64,000 nt of DNA from Ptychodera flava (taxonomy: Eukaryota; Hemichordata; Enteropneusta; Ptychoderidae). The notes under the pieces were generated by a model. That model ran no database searches and was not told the origin of the DNA. It saw only the letters and a list, made by a program, of their open reading frames with translations. The stretch is from the NCBI RefSeq assembly GCF_041260155.1, contig NC_091931.1, positions 18,241,166 to 18,305,165 of the forward strand, given 5' to 3'. The translations under genes were made by a program, and so were the position numbers. This document shows, piece after piece, positions 1 to 11,747 of the stretch. Every line of letters starts with the position of its first letter. Within the stretch, counting starts at the first letter, position 1.

Positions 1-1640
1 TTTTTTCAATAAACCAGCATCGATGGCTCCCTCTCCTTGTCTTAATTCATACCTACTACGCTCTTTGCCTTGAAACGATCTGGGACATTATACTGTGATT
101 TGCTAGTCTGCTTCAATATTTGACCGACTTTACTCATACCCAGAAGAAACATTTCAATGTGATTATCTGTCAACCTATTTTAATATTTGACCGACTTGAG
201 TCACACCCAGAAACCATTGCACAAAATGGCTACCTAGCCGCCAGAAGCTATTTCATTCTAAATAAAGTATTGAGAAGTTAGAGCATTTACCCTGCCACTG
301 TCGACCAAATATCTTACTGAACTTCGACAACAACAAAAGATTCTCAGAGTATGTCCCGCTCGTACGCACTATTGTATGCCTTAGTAATTACAAGTTGTGT
401 GCTTTGGACATACTCGGGAGCGGCCATACTCCTAGTAGTTCTACGGGATTTGATGAATAACGCGGTTTCACTTCACGACGCAAAAGAATGTGGCACATCA
501 TGATCCCTGTGCAGTAGCGCAAGTGTATCCAAACTACTGCGTTACCTAATTGGTTTAGTTGTACCGTTCAGATCGATGATTCTGCTGCAAAAATTGGAGA
601 AACATGTCAAATTCCTTTAACTTTTTCATGTAAAATAATGCCTTTACGAGTCGACCACATGCCGCCATACATTTACGCCAAAGTTTAGAGAAACCTTTGT
701 CGAGGCGTCGGCTAGAGCAGGAATGACGCTCAAGTCATCAGGATTAGTGACACGTAACTACGCGTACGTGTGACGGCAGTGCAGTGGCGTACGCGTATCC
801 ATGTTAACGTATGTAAGTTTTCGGCTGTGCATTCGTGATCATTTTACTGTATTTTTCTCGGAAACATACGAAATTTGATCCCCGCAAAAAGGGTACATTC
901 GATGGCCTAGTGCAAGAAGGGCTTAAGGACAAAACTGAGTTTTTGACATAATTTTGTTCAGGAATGTGAAATGCATCTTTCGTGGAAATTTTGAGTAAGA
1001 AAGGTCAATACAATTACCATTGCCATACGGACGTAAATTGAGTTACACCCAATTTGCACGAGAAAGTCAGGGCACTAAGGGCATAACTCTGTTCGTATGC
1101 TTGTTTGCAAGGCAAAACGTAAAAGCATCAAAATGTAAAAACATCTTATAATGAGGATGCTATTCATGAATATTTCATCAAAACAGAAAACAGACCTGAC
1201 CTTTGCATACACACTGTTTTGCTCAAGCTATTACAGGATCATTATGGGGCCTAAGAAATCGAATTATTAGCCTCCCTAATATTGCAAAACAAGTACTTGT
1301 GTTGTTGATGTCAATCTTATTAAATATTCAGATACGAAAGAAGTTGTGCACTTCATTCTGGTACTTTACGAGCTTCTTCGCCTGAGCTAAAAGAAAAACC
1401 CATGAAAATCCGACAATTATTACAAGACATCTGATTATCATATGACAAAGTATACTAAACTTCTTTCATGTTGCCCAGCTTTTTTATTATATATGACAAT
1501 GTTCATTCAAGTCTGTCGTTATCATCGAAGTTATTTGGTCGACAGTTGGAGAGAAAATATATTCTGTCATTTTAAAAATTTACAGTTACTGCAAATCGCT
1601 TCTGCTAGCCAGGTCGCCATTCTGTGCTATGATTTCTTGG
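1..1640. other. Intergenic, no gene recognised
   Basis: I see no exon with homology or convincing splice sites here. The open frames are short and low in complexity. From about 1650 onward the sequence becomes the left end of the first acyltransferase duplication unit, so this stretch is the unique flank of the array. Confidence 0.5.
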
Positions 1641-3682
1641 TGTAAGTTAAGCTGGTTGAATGAGTAGGTAAGCAAATAATCACATAATAATAACAGATTT
1701 ATCAAATAATTGAACCATGTTTGACAATAACTGAAGTTCTGAATAAAGACAAAATAGTGGATGATGCCCCTATAATATCCAAATGACCAAATAATACATG
1801 AATTATGATAACAACTCAATTACAAACTGGGGTAACAATGATGACGTAAGTTTCAAATAAAGACACTAATAGTGAATAATGATATACTAACGACTGAATA
1901 ACGGAATCATGAGTGCATAATACAGAAATACGACCAAATAACCAAATGCGAGGAAAATATAATAATGACCGAATAGCCATATATTGGTATAATAATGATG
2001 ACATAAAACACAAATAAAGAGGTGAGGATGATTTTGTTGGCATTGTCAGCATCCCTTAAATTTTGAGTCCAATAACGACATTCCGGGCTGCAGGTTACTC
2101 GTACCTCTCAGCCAAAGTTTAGCTAAAAGGTCTGTGCATAAACAGGGCCGGGTGGGCATGGCATTGGCTGATTAACTTATGCATTGCGTTTGCGATGTTA
2201 GGAAAATATTCGTACTGTCGCGATATGACCAAATGAAATACCAAAACGAAACCTGTAAACTTAAAAAAATATCAACCGCAAAACTTTTTTTTGCTACCGA
2301 GTTGTGCGTACGATCGGAAACTTTCGATCACCATCTGGTTTAGAGAAATTTTAAGGCTTATAATTAATAAAGCTATACTTGTGAAACCTGACGAATTTAT
2401 AATTAGGTAAACGAGACCTGGATCTCGCACTTTCACTATAGAGATATTGTATAAATTTAAAAGATTCTAGTAGAAGACCAGAAATTATCGGAACTGTCAT
2501 TTTTATTGATGGTCGCCATGATATTTATTCACTTACAGGCATATAAGCCTGATCTCTTGATAATTTGTTCACAGCAAAATTATTGCCAATTTTCTATGAT
2601 ATTCTTTGAATTCAATTCATCCCATGTTATAGTCTTTTACTGCATTTTAATAACATTCGTCTGTAACAGAATGGACAAGGGCTTGTGTTGGACCGGTTTC
2701 ACTTGAATAAACATTTACTTGGTTGATTTACAGGAACTGGCGTTAGTTTGAAAATACGATTATGAACTCATGGGTCTTTACTTAGGGGTGAAAAGAAGGT
2801 ACAAATTGAAACTTTCATAATCGTTACTTTCAATTGTTCTATTGTAACATTGAAAAAGCAGGACGTCCTATTGCTATCCGTAAGAACAAACTCTATAAAC
2901 GTATAAAGACTGGAAGATTTTCACTTCTACTTGCAGGAGAAGTTTTTATAACAAATCTTCATGACTTTGTTCTCATATTTATTCAATTTTTCTTGACTGT
3001 AATAAAACATACCGCCGAAAACTGTTACTGCTGAAAGCCATGAAAGATCAAGACAAACATGCGAGTTGTCAATTGATACGTATTCACACGTTTACCTAAG
3101 GTTTGCACCATTTCACTAAAGGTAGTTGCGCCTCCGAAAGGAAAGACTTAGACTTTTGCTGAAACTTAGACTTTTGATGAAACTTTTCTCAAGGAATCTT
3201 TCAACCGTTCTCTTTCAAAATCAAGAGGAAAAATTAGGGATCACGGTGCACATTCTTTTTGGTACCAGAGAAACAAATTACCAAAGATTTACCGATATTT
3301 GAAATTTAAAATGGCCGCAGTCCCCTTGTTAACTATTGGATAAAAATGATAAAAATAAAATTTCCCATTTTCGAAAAATTAAGACGGTGAAAATTTTTCC
3401 TAGACCAAGACCTTTAAAATGAGCCACTTGAGTGGTAGATCAGAACAGAATTGATAAAATTTGAAAGCCCGAGTATCTGTCCCAGAGGCGCTTTCTGCCT
3501 AAAGTAGGCGATACAAATTAGCTGATTCTGAAAAAGATTAAGTGTCTTCAAATGAAGATGATACTACAATATAACCTCAAGGTCTCTGTTTCGTTTGCAG
3601 AGTACTTTAAAGGGCATCGTATTTTTGTAATCCGACATCTTGCAAAAACACCAAATGGAACAAATGTTGTGAAATAAATCAT

Positions 3683-5818
3683 TCATTCTGATTCCAAGCA
3701 TAACTCCCTAAGTAGTTTAATTATTAAATCTGCATACTTCTTGGCTGTCGTTTTGCTCGTCACGTGACTTCGATAGACCAGGCTCCACTGCAGCCGACCG
3801 TGGACTGTGCAAATGTAGTGAGTGAACAAATCGCCGATTTTTGTCGATTCGCACGCGCAGTACCTTCCGGTTAGCTCAAACACACGGGGAGTTTTCTTGG
3901 TGAAGTAGCCGAGATTACCCAAGTTGGACATCATAAACAATTCAGTACCACGACCAAGGTTTTTATCGTCCAAGTTGGGCTGAAATAAGTCAATTATCGA
4001 AATGTTCTGAACTTTCGTGAACAGTAAAAGTTTCAGCATCCCATGGGCTAATTCCTTTATTGTGGCATGGCTCTCTCTGGTAAAGGATGATGCAAGTTTG
4101 AGTATATCTTGATTCGTCCTTGTACCTTTGGGGACCCTTATCGGCAACTGTATTATGGCGGAGAACTGAGAGAAATTCATTCAGGTGCCGCCAACGAAGC
4201 TGTTCGTGCAAAAAGGTGTTCGTGCGAAGTTTTTCAGCGGGCGGGCAGATTTCAAAACTAATCAGCGGGCGGGGAGAAAATATCGATATTACTGTGGGCG
4301 AGAAGAAATTTCATTACTGCAGCCGGCGGGGAGAAAAGTTTTGACAGTGGGCACCGGAAAATACGTAGAGGGAGGGGAAAGTGGCGTGCTTAATAAAACC
4401 TAACTTAGAGGGGAGCAATGTTCCAAGGTATACTGCTAACTGCTTGCATGGTTTTGTGTTGATCTGGGTTGCCTAGTGGGCATCTAGTTGGCAATGGGGA
4501 ATTTCAGTAGTGGGGAGAGGGCAGCGGGGAGCGGGCAGACTGTAGATACCGGAGGGCAGTGGGCATCAAAATTCAGTGGGAGGGCACATTTTCAGTGTAT
4601 ACCAGTGGGAGGGCAGTTACGAACAGCTCTCACTTTCCCCTCCAAATTTTAGGTCAGGGTCAAAAATAAGAAAAATCGGTATATCAGCCTTCAAAACAGG
4701 TTTTGTGATGATTTTGAGAAATGCATGAAATTTACCAGTTGGCGGCACCTGTTCATTGCTGGGTCTATTGGTGGATCACAGAAACGCTGCAAGTTGACTG
4801 ACTGTAGGGTGTCTACTTTCTGATCTGACGTCAGGTTGCCGTCCTGCATGATTTCTGCGATAGCAACCGCTGCAGCCGCTGTCAACACACCATTCACTGT
4901 GGCTTTGTGCTTTCGGCTGACGTCACGGAGTTTCATCGTCTCCTCCCTGGAAAACGCTATGGGTATGATACACGTAGCTCTCTTTGCATCGCTGTTACGC
5001 ATAATTTCAGTACCGAACCGAGCTAAGAACGGGTTTCTCTTCTGGAATGACAGAAGTAAGGGAAGAAAGGTAACAAAGATCTTGAATGTTATCCATTCCC
5101 TCCAATTCAGCTCTTTGATTCCCAGAATGTCATGAGCGTGAGGAAGCAGTGGATAGCTTTCGGGCATCTCGTCTTTTCCCTCCGCAACAAGTGACATGTT
5201 GGTCAAAAGTTCATCAGTGAATCTCATCATCGTGTTGCCATCAGCGATAGCGTGTACGAAAGTAACAAACAATGTTGATTTGTAAACACCATCCTCGAAC
5301 GTGGGGGCATCAGAATTTCGCATAATTCGTATCCTCCATAGAGAGCCAGTTCCCGCGTTAAACTTTGATGTCAACTCTTGCTGGTGTACGTCTTGCCAGT
5401 TATCGCCCTCAACGGTCTTCACATCGACGATGTTTTCATCCATAGGTGCGAAATAATGCCGTTTCTTTCCCCTTGTATCGATGATATCGCAGACACGCAT
5501 GCGTAGCAAAGGGTGTCGCGCTCTGATCATTTTAGCTGCCGTTCGCACCAGCTCCTCCGTGACAGGTAACTTTGATTCCACGAATATTGCATAAACGTTT
5601 AACATCGCTCCATGTTTTTCTAACATCATAATCCATAAGTATTCAAGGAGTGACATTTCACGCCCTCCCGGAAAAGGATTAATGATATCATCAGTGGATG
5701 GTGACATTGTGAATCTTTTCAGCATGAAAATAATCAACACTATGAGACCGACGGCACAGGCAGTCACCACCGTCAAATTTTCAGGTGCAACTTGTGTGAA
5801 GTACGTAGATGTATGCAT
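3683..5818 (-). pseudogene. HXXXD acyltransferase copy A, interrupted by a transposon
   Basis: This is a paralogue of the intact gene at 17604-19160. The first block runs from the start codon at 5818 to the insertion at 4752. It covers an N-terminal membrane segment, the Pro-Phe-Pro-Gly-Gly motif and the catalytic-type motif HAIADG (HXXXD), and it is highly similar to copy B. The last third continues at 4181-3683 and ends at a TGA. Between them lies a 570 bp inverted-repeat insertion, within which the reading frame closes at 4691, so a transcript would give about 375 residues lacking the C-terminal third. A CACAG/G sequence just 5' of the ATG is conserved with copy B and suggests a 5' intron acceptor. 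I see no acceptor that would splice the insertion out and keep the frame: the best donor/acceptor pair inside the terminal repeats leads to a stop. The family (condensation or alcohol O-acetyltransferase-like) is certain enough; the substrate is unknown. Confidence 0.8.
4182..4751. mobile_element. Non-autonomous inverted-repeat transposon inside copy A
   Basis: The termini are perfect 14 bp inverted repeats: CAGGTGCCGCCAAC at 4182-4195 and its complement at 4738-4751. The flanks carry the 6 bp direct repeat TTCATT (4176-4181 and 4752-4757). The intact paralogue has a single uninterrupted sequence at this point, which proves insertion. The interior has no transposase and is rich in short G-rich repeats of the type GGGCGGGGAGA and GTGGGAGGGCA. 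A 6 bp target duplication does not by itself assign a superfamily. Confidence 0.88.
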
Positions 5819-7819
5819 CTTGTCCCTGTGCAAAGAATAGGTACAGAAATCCAATAAATCCACAGAAATATATAAGTAAGTGAGTGAGTCAGTGGGTCAG
5901 TGAGTATATTTATAATTTAATAAGTGTAATATATGACAAAACGTCACTTCAGAAAGTAGTAATCTTGCATTACCTGTAAATTTCGTTTGCCTTATTAGTG
6001 TGTTTTTGTTATGATTCATTGCAGCCTCAAATACATTTTCTTGTTTTGCTACCAAAATATAGTCAAAATACCTATATAGTCAGGTGGCTTAACAAAAATA
6101 TCGTTACACGGATGACAAAAGTGCCAAATTTGCTACAGGTGTTCGCATATATGTGTAGATCAATATTAGCTATTGCTCCAAAATTTTGGTCACCGGAAAG
6201 GCTCGATGACGTCATAAATTCAAAATGGCCGCCATTATAAGGCTTAAAAATGGTAAAAAAAACGTCTAATTCAGGCAGTTTCCAATGTTTTTGAATAAAC
6301 CGACACAAACATCCCAAATTACAAATACAACATAAATTGATGCAAATCAATATTATGATGACGTCATAAAGCCAAAATGGCTGACAAATTCAAAATATCC
6401 CTACAATATCATCTGATAATGTTCAAATACTGTTAATTAAGCCTGTTTCAAGCATTTTATCCCCTATACTGAAATTAACACCCCAAATTATAGACAAAAC
6501 ATATAATTGATACAAATTCATTATTGTGATGACGTCATAAAAGCAAACGGCGACTGAAAATTACAAAATGACCTATTATGAAGTTCACTGTGCTGAGCAA
6601 ATTTACGTGACAAAATAATACTTTAAAGGTAATCTACAATTTGTCTTGATAATCCATAAACTCAAAATAAATGATAAATGTACTAAAACTTAGCCAATAA
6701 GCCCAACACAAATTACAAACTATTATAAAATTATTTATTTTAACAATAACCTCTGTCTGAAAAACTGAACCAATATTAAGGAAATAAAGTTATCTTTACC
6801 CATAGGTTCTACCTTTGAAAGTGTTTTGTTATAGTGAGTAGATCAATAGTGATGTGTTTTCATGATAACGAAAAACATGGCGAGAAACCGGTGAATAAAT
6901 CATGCCTTGACCCTGGTCATGTGACCTTGGTTCCTGAAAAAAGGTTTTATGTTTGTGATTTTGGTCTAGACTTTTGCTTCCTTTGTTTCAGAAACCTTTT
7001 TCGTTTGAATTTTCTTGGATTTTTATGTCTCGATGTGTGGTGACATAGTTTTGTGCTACAGTTACTGTAGTTATCTTTTTGGAGGATGTGCCGGCCTGAA
7101 AAAGATCGTTCGGTCAGGGTTTTATGAACCAAAAGAAGACTATTTTTTCGCTTCTTGAATCTAGCTTAGCTTATTTTTTTGCAGCTTTCGTGAATTTTTT
7201 TTCTTTATAAAATCCTTCACTCAGTTTATAGTGTACCAGATGTTCTTGCACAGATTCATTTTAACGTTCCTGCTTTTACATTGCGTCGTGCTGTTCTTTT
7301 TAGACCAGTGTCAGCACGTACAAATATCTGGAAACACTCATTTTTATCACGATCTAAGACATATTTTAATTCTATCTGTAACAAGCAAAATTAAGATATT
7401 TTTAATAACATCAGTAATTTTCGTCATGGATTATGTAAGATCCTTTTTTCTGAATAATTACTTTTTTCTGGATGTATTTCTGTGTATCTTTTGCTTTATT
7501 GCTGTTTTTTGGGTTTTTTCTTATGTGAATTCTCCTGTCTGTTTGTTTACGTTGTAACTGTTATATACTTTTCGTTTTGTATTATATATTTTTTTCCAAC
7601 GAACCTGTTATTGGGGCAACCTGTTGGTTCGAGATTAAATAAAAAAATAATAATAATTTTATGAAAAGCGTCTTTGCCTTTCGTTGTTCACTTACCGGAC
7701 TGGTTAGGAATTCAAAGATGAAGGAAACTGCAAAAACAGTGACCAGACGAGTTTTGCTGTTTGGAAACCCAAAACATAAAAACATAAAAAAAACACCAGG
7801 AAGAACATAAGCAGAAATG

Positions 7820-9720
7820 GAAGGTTAAACAAAGATAAGAACTCAGAAAGATTCTCAGATTCATCAACAATCTTGCAAATCAAACCTTAATCAAAGCATT
7901 AAGTAAAGGCTTGAAATTTATTCCCACTCCGGAGTGTCTAGAAAAATTGTCGTATGAGATATCAACAAATTTATTCGCATCATAAGATTTTGCGATACCA
8001 TGACAAACAATCAATCAATCAATCAGACATCTGTTCTAAGATAAGTACATGTTCAACACTAGTAACCGCGGAAAACCCAAAAATTGTAAAACTGTCTCAA
8101 AGCAACTTAGATCGATATAGGAAATTCCATTCGCAACCCACCTCAGAAAGAATGTGACTCTGGCAGAAAAGACTGCCCTGAACGATCTGTCTAAAAACAA
8201 ATAAATCTTAATGAAACTCATCAATAAAGGATGAGGCATAGCAATTATGAATAAGATAAATGACATTAAAGAAAGTTATAGACACCTGTGAATTGAAAAA
8301 TGTTCACTAATACACTTGGCGACGTTGACTATACAGTGGATATTGTATACAAATCATTTATCTGCGACAAGAAGATCATTGACGAAGTGATTTACAGTTT
8401 CCCCATTTCCATAAGTAGAATAATTTGTACACCATGATGGTATCTCCTGCCAAAAATACACAAACCAAAGCAGAAGAAACAATCATCACCAAAAGTCTCA
8501 ATAGAAATGGCTGCTCAACGTCACAACCCTAATAAAACAAATGTCGGAATTTCTAGACCTTGTCATAAAACCAATCGTCCAAAACGACTTATATATGCCA
8601 GGGACACAAAAACTTCATTCTCTAGTTAGAACCAATTAAAAAAACAAGCAAACTCTATTCTTGTAACATAAGACGTGGTATTAATGTAGGAAAACATGCC
8701 AAAAATGAAGCCATAAATGCAGCGATCGTAGCGTTGGACTCTGAAACAGTACTGCCAACTGGTATGATTGGTTTTGGTTTATTTACCCGATTTGAAAAAA
8801 AAAGAAAGAAAAAGGTCAATGACATGACACATGAACTCAAGAGCAACCATCAATTTACATGAAAGCCTTAACTGTCGATTAATCTGAAACGCAACATATT
8901 TTAATTCAACTTAGAAAAATACAAACGAACCTATGGATGCAGTATGGGCTCACCAGAAATAGCTGATATCATATACCATGAAAAGGAGAAAGTTATATTA
9001 AATCCCAAATCCGGTCAAATATTCGTATGGAAATTTAAAAGGTGACATGTTCATGGTTTACACAGGAATTGAACATCAACTTTTAACATTCAGAACATTT
9101 GTCGAGGAGTGCAACACCCTGTACTCTACCTTCAACTTGGGAATTCATAATTGAACATTCTATCGACAAAATCTCATACCTTGACGCAATCGACAGAGAT
9201 GGCTCGATTTTAAAACCCACAAAAAACTATCTGACGATATTTATCTGCCACTGACTTTCAAATGCTTCATTGAAGGTGAATTACTCAGATATGTACATGC
9301 AACAACATTATTGACTTCATAAAAGGTAAATTTCTCAACGCAAAATCTTCAACAAAGAGATTACAAAAAGAAAGACATAGCTTGTATAAAAAGAATGTAA
9401 CAAAACGTCAGCCATCCTTCATCAACGAAAGTAAGAGTAATGATGTAACAAAATACTAGTCAGCACAACCTGATCAAAACCAGCCTTATCAAACAATGTG
9501 ATGAGAATCTGGAAAATTATGAAGGGTGATTAAACGCTGGCCATGGTTTTCCAGAAAACCTATAATATTAAACGAATAAAAGGAAGAAAAACATTCAATA
9601 TATCCTCCTTAAAGCAAAATTCAAACACAAAGAGAGTACAAAAGAACGGTTTGAGCAACAGTTCACGCAAAATTCTGACCAAAACATAATGATTTTAGCA
9701 TCTCTCTTTGATGAACAATG
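7820..9720 (+). pseudogene. Decayed Penelope-type reverse transcriptase
   Basis: No long reading frame survives, but conserved blocks appear in the expected order on the plus strand across shifting frames. They are SKGLKFIPTP near 7901-7930, LPKIHKP at about 8447-8467, a segment starting SEFLDLVIKPIVQ near 8535, SMGSP near 8939-8955, DMFMVY at 9043-9060 (remnant of the catalytic Asp box), and a GELLRYV segment near 9272-9296. The LPKIHK signature and the block order are typical of Penelope-like elements rather than LTR or LINE reverse transcriptases. Multiple stops and frameshifts show that the copy is dead. I cannot recognise a GIY-YIG endonuclease domain downstream. It lies wholly within the long inverted-repeat element. 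Confidence 0.68.
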
Positions 9721-9766
9721 GCTACCATTAAAATGAGCATGTGGGAATACAAAACCATTCAAGTGA

Positions 9767-9796
9767 CTGAAGAGGGACCCCACTTTGGCCCGAAAC
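9767..9796 (+). ncRNA. Possible hammerhead ribozyme core relic
   Basis: CTGAAGA (9767-9773) fits the hammerhead core CUGANGA. It is followed by a hairpin closed by GGG (9774-9776) and CCC (9789-9791), then GAAAC (9792-9796). Hammerhead motifs are known in Penelope-like elements, and this one sits just 3' of the reverse transcriptase relic. Stems I and III and the cleavage site were not resolved, so this is only a suggestion. Confidence 0.3.
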
Positions 9797-11338
9797 GCCG
9801 CTAGGAGGAATAACCAACATAAAACCTTATTTCCGAGACCAAGGTCACATTACGAGGGTCAAAGCACTATCGATTCACTGGTTTCTCACCATTTTCCCTT
9901 ATCACGAAACCACATTAATCTACCCACTATACCGTATCACTGACAAGCAAAGGTAGAACCAATGTGTGAAGTTGCCTTCATTTCTTTCATATCGATTCGA
10001 TTTTTCAAACACAAACCATTTTTAGTAATCAATAATCTCATAAGAGTTTTTACATGTGTTGAACTTATTGGCTAAGTTTTGATACATTATCTTTATTTGA
10101 GTTTATGGAATATTAATGCAAATTGTACATTACCTTATACTATCATTTTGACACGTAAATGGGCTATTGTGTACCAAGCAAAGTAAACTTCATAATCGTC
10201 CATTTTGTAACTTTCGGTTGCCATTTTGGTTTTATGACGTCATCTTAATAATTAATTTGCATCAATTATCTGCTTTGTGTGTTATTTGGGGTGTTCATTT
10301 CAGTTCAGGTGATAAAATGCTGAAAGCAGGTTTCATTAACAGTGTTTTAACATTTTTAGACAATGTTATGGCGGACATTTTGAATTTGGTCGGCCATTTT
10401 GGCTTTATGACATCATCATAAAATTAATTTGCATTAATTCAATGTTTTATTTATGATCGAGAAAGTTTGAGTCACTTTATTTACAAGAATAGTGAAAACT
10501 GGCTGAATAAACTGTATTTTACCATTTTTAAGCCTTATAATGGCGGCCATTTGAATTTATGACGTCATCGAGCCTTTCCGGTGGCCAAAATTTTTGGAGC
10601 AATAGCTAATTTTGATCTACACACATATGTGAACCTCTGTAGCAAATTTGGCACTTTTGTCATTCGTGTAACGATCTTGCTGTTTTTTGTTGCTAAGCCA
10701 CCTGACTAATAGTATTCCACCTTGGCACAAAGTCTCTCCGTTGGTAATTAGACTCTCTTACAGCCCCTGTGTCAGCTACTGTACGCAATGTAACTCTTTT
10801 TGCCCTTTGGTACTCCTGACTTTCAGCTCTGCGAAATCCGGCTGCGCGAGCTGGCGCAATTTCGTTATGCATTTACCCGGATCGTTGAGAGCACATCATT
10901 TACGATTGCAGGTGACAGTTTAGAGGCTACGTAGCGAGCTGGAGGCTGTACGGAATCTACTGTGCGAAGTCTTATGTCCTGGGCCAGACAATTGAATTTT
11001 AGTCAGGACAAAGATTTGTAAACAATGAGCGAAATTTAGGCAACGCTGTGTCATAGTTGTGTATGCAGGCGTACCTAACACTGCTTTGTATTTTAGCATA
11101 TGAGGAGGTACCGTAGGGGATGAAAACATACTTGTTTTTGAGCACAAAATAATGAATATATTACCAAAATGAAAGTTATTTACCCACGCCTTGAAAAGTT
11201 TCTCTGAACATTTCCAACGTAAGTTAATAAAGGGATCATGCTTTTGGGTAGGTATATTCGAGAAAGGTACTATAGTTGCAGACCAATTTTAAAAATGTCC
11301 TCTAGAATATGTCGGTATCGGGTATAACTCGTTCGCCA

Positions 11339-11346
11339 CTGACGTC
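11339..11346. promoter_or_regulatory. CRE-like palindrome conserved in three units
   Basis: The palindrome TGACGTCA, the consensus CREB/ATF site, lies in a conserved context ending CACTTAAYGGAGGTC. It recurs near 20985 and 28406 in the other two units. It lies 5' of the minus-strand acyltransferase genes. Conservation may reflect recent duplication rather than selection. Confidence 0.3.
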
Positions 11347-11388
11347 ATACACTTAATGGAGGTCTTCTTGACCTTTGTACAGAGTAGC

Positions 11389-11747
11389 ATCATGTAGAGG
11401 AGGCATCATGGGCCAGTGGCTAGAGCAGTGGACTCACGCTCACAGGATGGTGAGTTCGAGCCCCGGCATGGCCATTGTGTTATGTCCTTGAGCAAGGCAC
11501 TTTATTCCTCATTGCTTCTCCCCACCCAGGAGTGATGGGTACCTGGTAGGACAGTGGTTGTAATGTGTGCGTTTAGCTCTGCTGCACTTATTGGCTGCAC
11601 ATGTGAGCTGTAGTTTGCTCCCCAGGGAGTTGAGTGGTATCATATTAGGTCCAGTGACCAGGGGTAATAATAATTGTAAAGCGCCTTGAGAACATGTACT
11701 TGTGGCTATGTGCGCTATATACGAACCCAATATTATTATATGTTATT
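11389..11747 (+). mobile_element. tRNA-derived SINE
   Basis: The element contains RNA polymerase III-like box A (GTGGCTAGAGCAGTGGACTC) and box B (GGTGAGTTCGAGCCCC) sequences. It then has a TTGAGCAAGGCACTT block, a tail with GCGCCTTGAGAAC and TGCGCTATATAC, and an AT-rich 3' end. It is flanked by AGTAGC direct repeats (11383-11388 and 11748-11753). The matching position in unit 2 (near 21030) lacks it, confirming insertion after or independently of the duplication. It is not a functional tRNA gene because there is no anticodon arm or acceptor pairing. Confidence 0.85.

Larger units (their letters stand above)
1650..5990. repeat. Segmental duplication, unit 1 (gene A plus downstream flank)
   Basis: This block is collinear with about 15240-19520. 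Shared landmarks include an A/T-rich stretch around 1730-2050 (matching about 15300-15640), the segment at 2790-3030 (matching 16180-16430), the segment at 3090-3500 (matching 16500-16860), the gene itself, and the intron-like sequence upstream of the start codon. Small indels are scattered throughout. The large difference within the gene is the 570 bp insertion at 4182-4751. The match was judged by eye, so the limits are approximate. Confidence 0.8.
6077..10708. mobile_element. 4.6 kb element with long terminal inverted repeats
   Basis: The ends are TAGTCAGGTGGCTTA at 6077 and its complement ending at 10708. The inverted repeats extend inward, imperfectly, for about 880 bp (to about 6965 and from about 9825). 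The arms contain TGACGTCAT-like sites and repeated AAAATGGCNGCC phrases. The second duplication unit has an uninterrupted sequence at the corresponding place (near 19540), so this is an insertion. A candidate 3 bp duplication, ATA, flanks it, but a one-base shift in the ends would change that. The interior carries a decayed reverse transcriptase. Possible interpretations are a Penelope-like element with inverted terminal repeats, or a foldback DNA element that captured one. Confidence 0.75.

Noticed and set aside
4182..4751. The interruption of acyltransferase copy A as a normal intron
   Set aside because: Exact terminal inverted repeats and a target duplication coincide with the break, copy B has no intron here, and the best donor/acceptor pair leads to an in-frame stop.
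11400..11480. A tRNA gene suggested by box A and box B sequences
   Set aside because: No acceptor stem or anticodon arm. The sequence continues into a SINE body with direct repeats.
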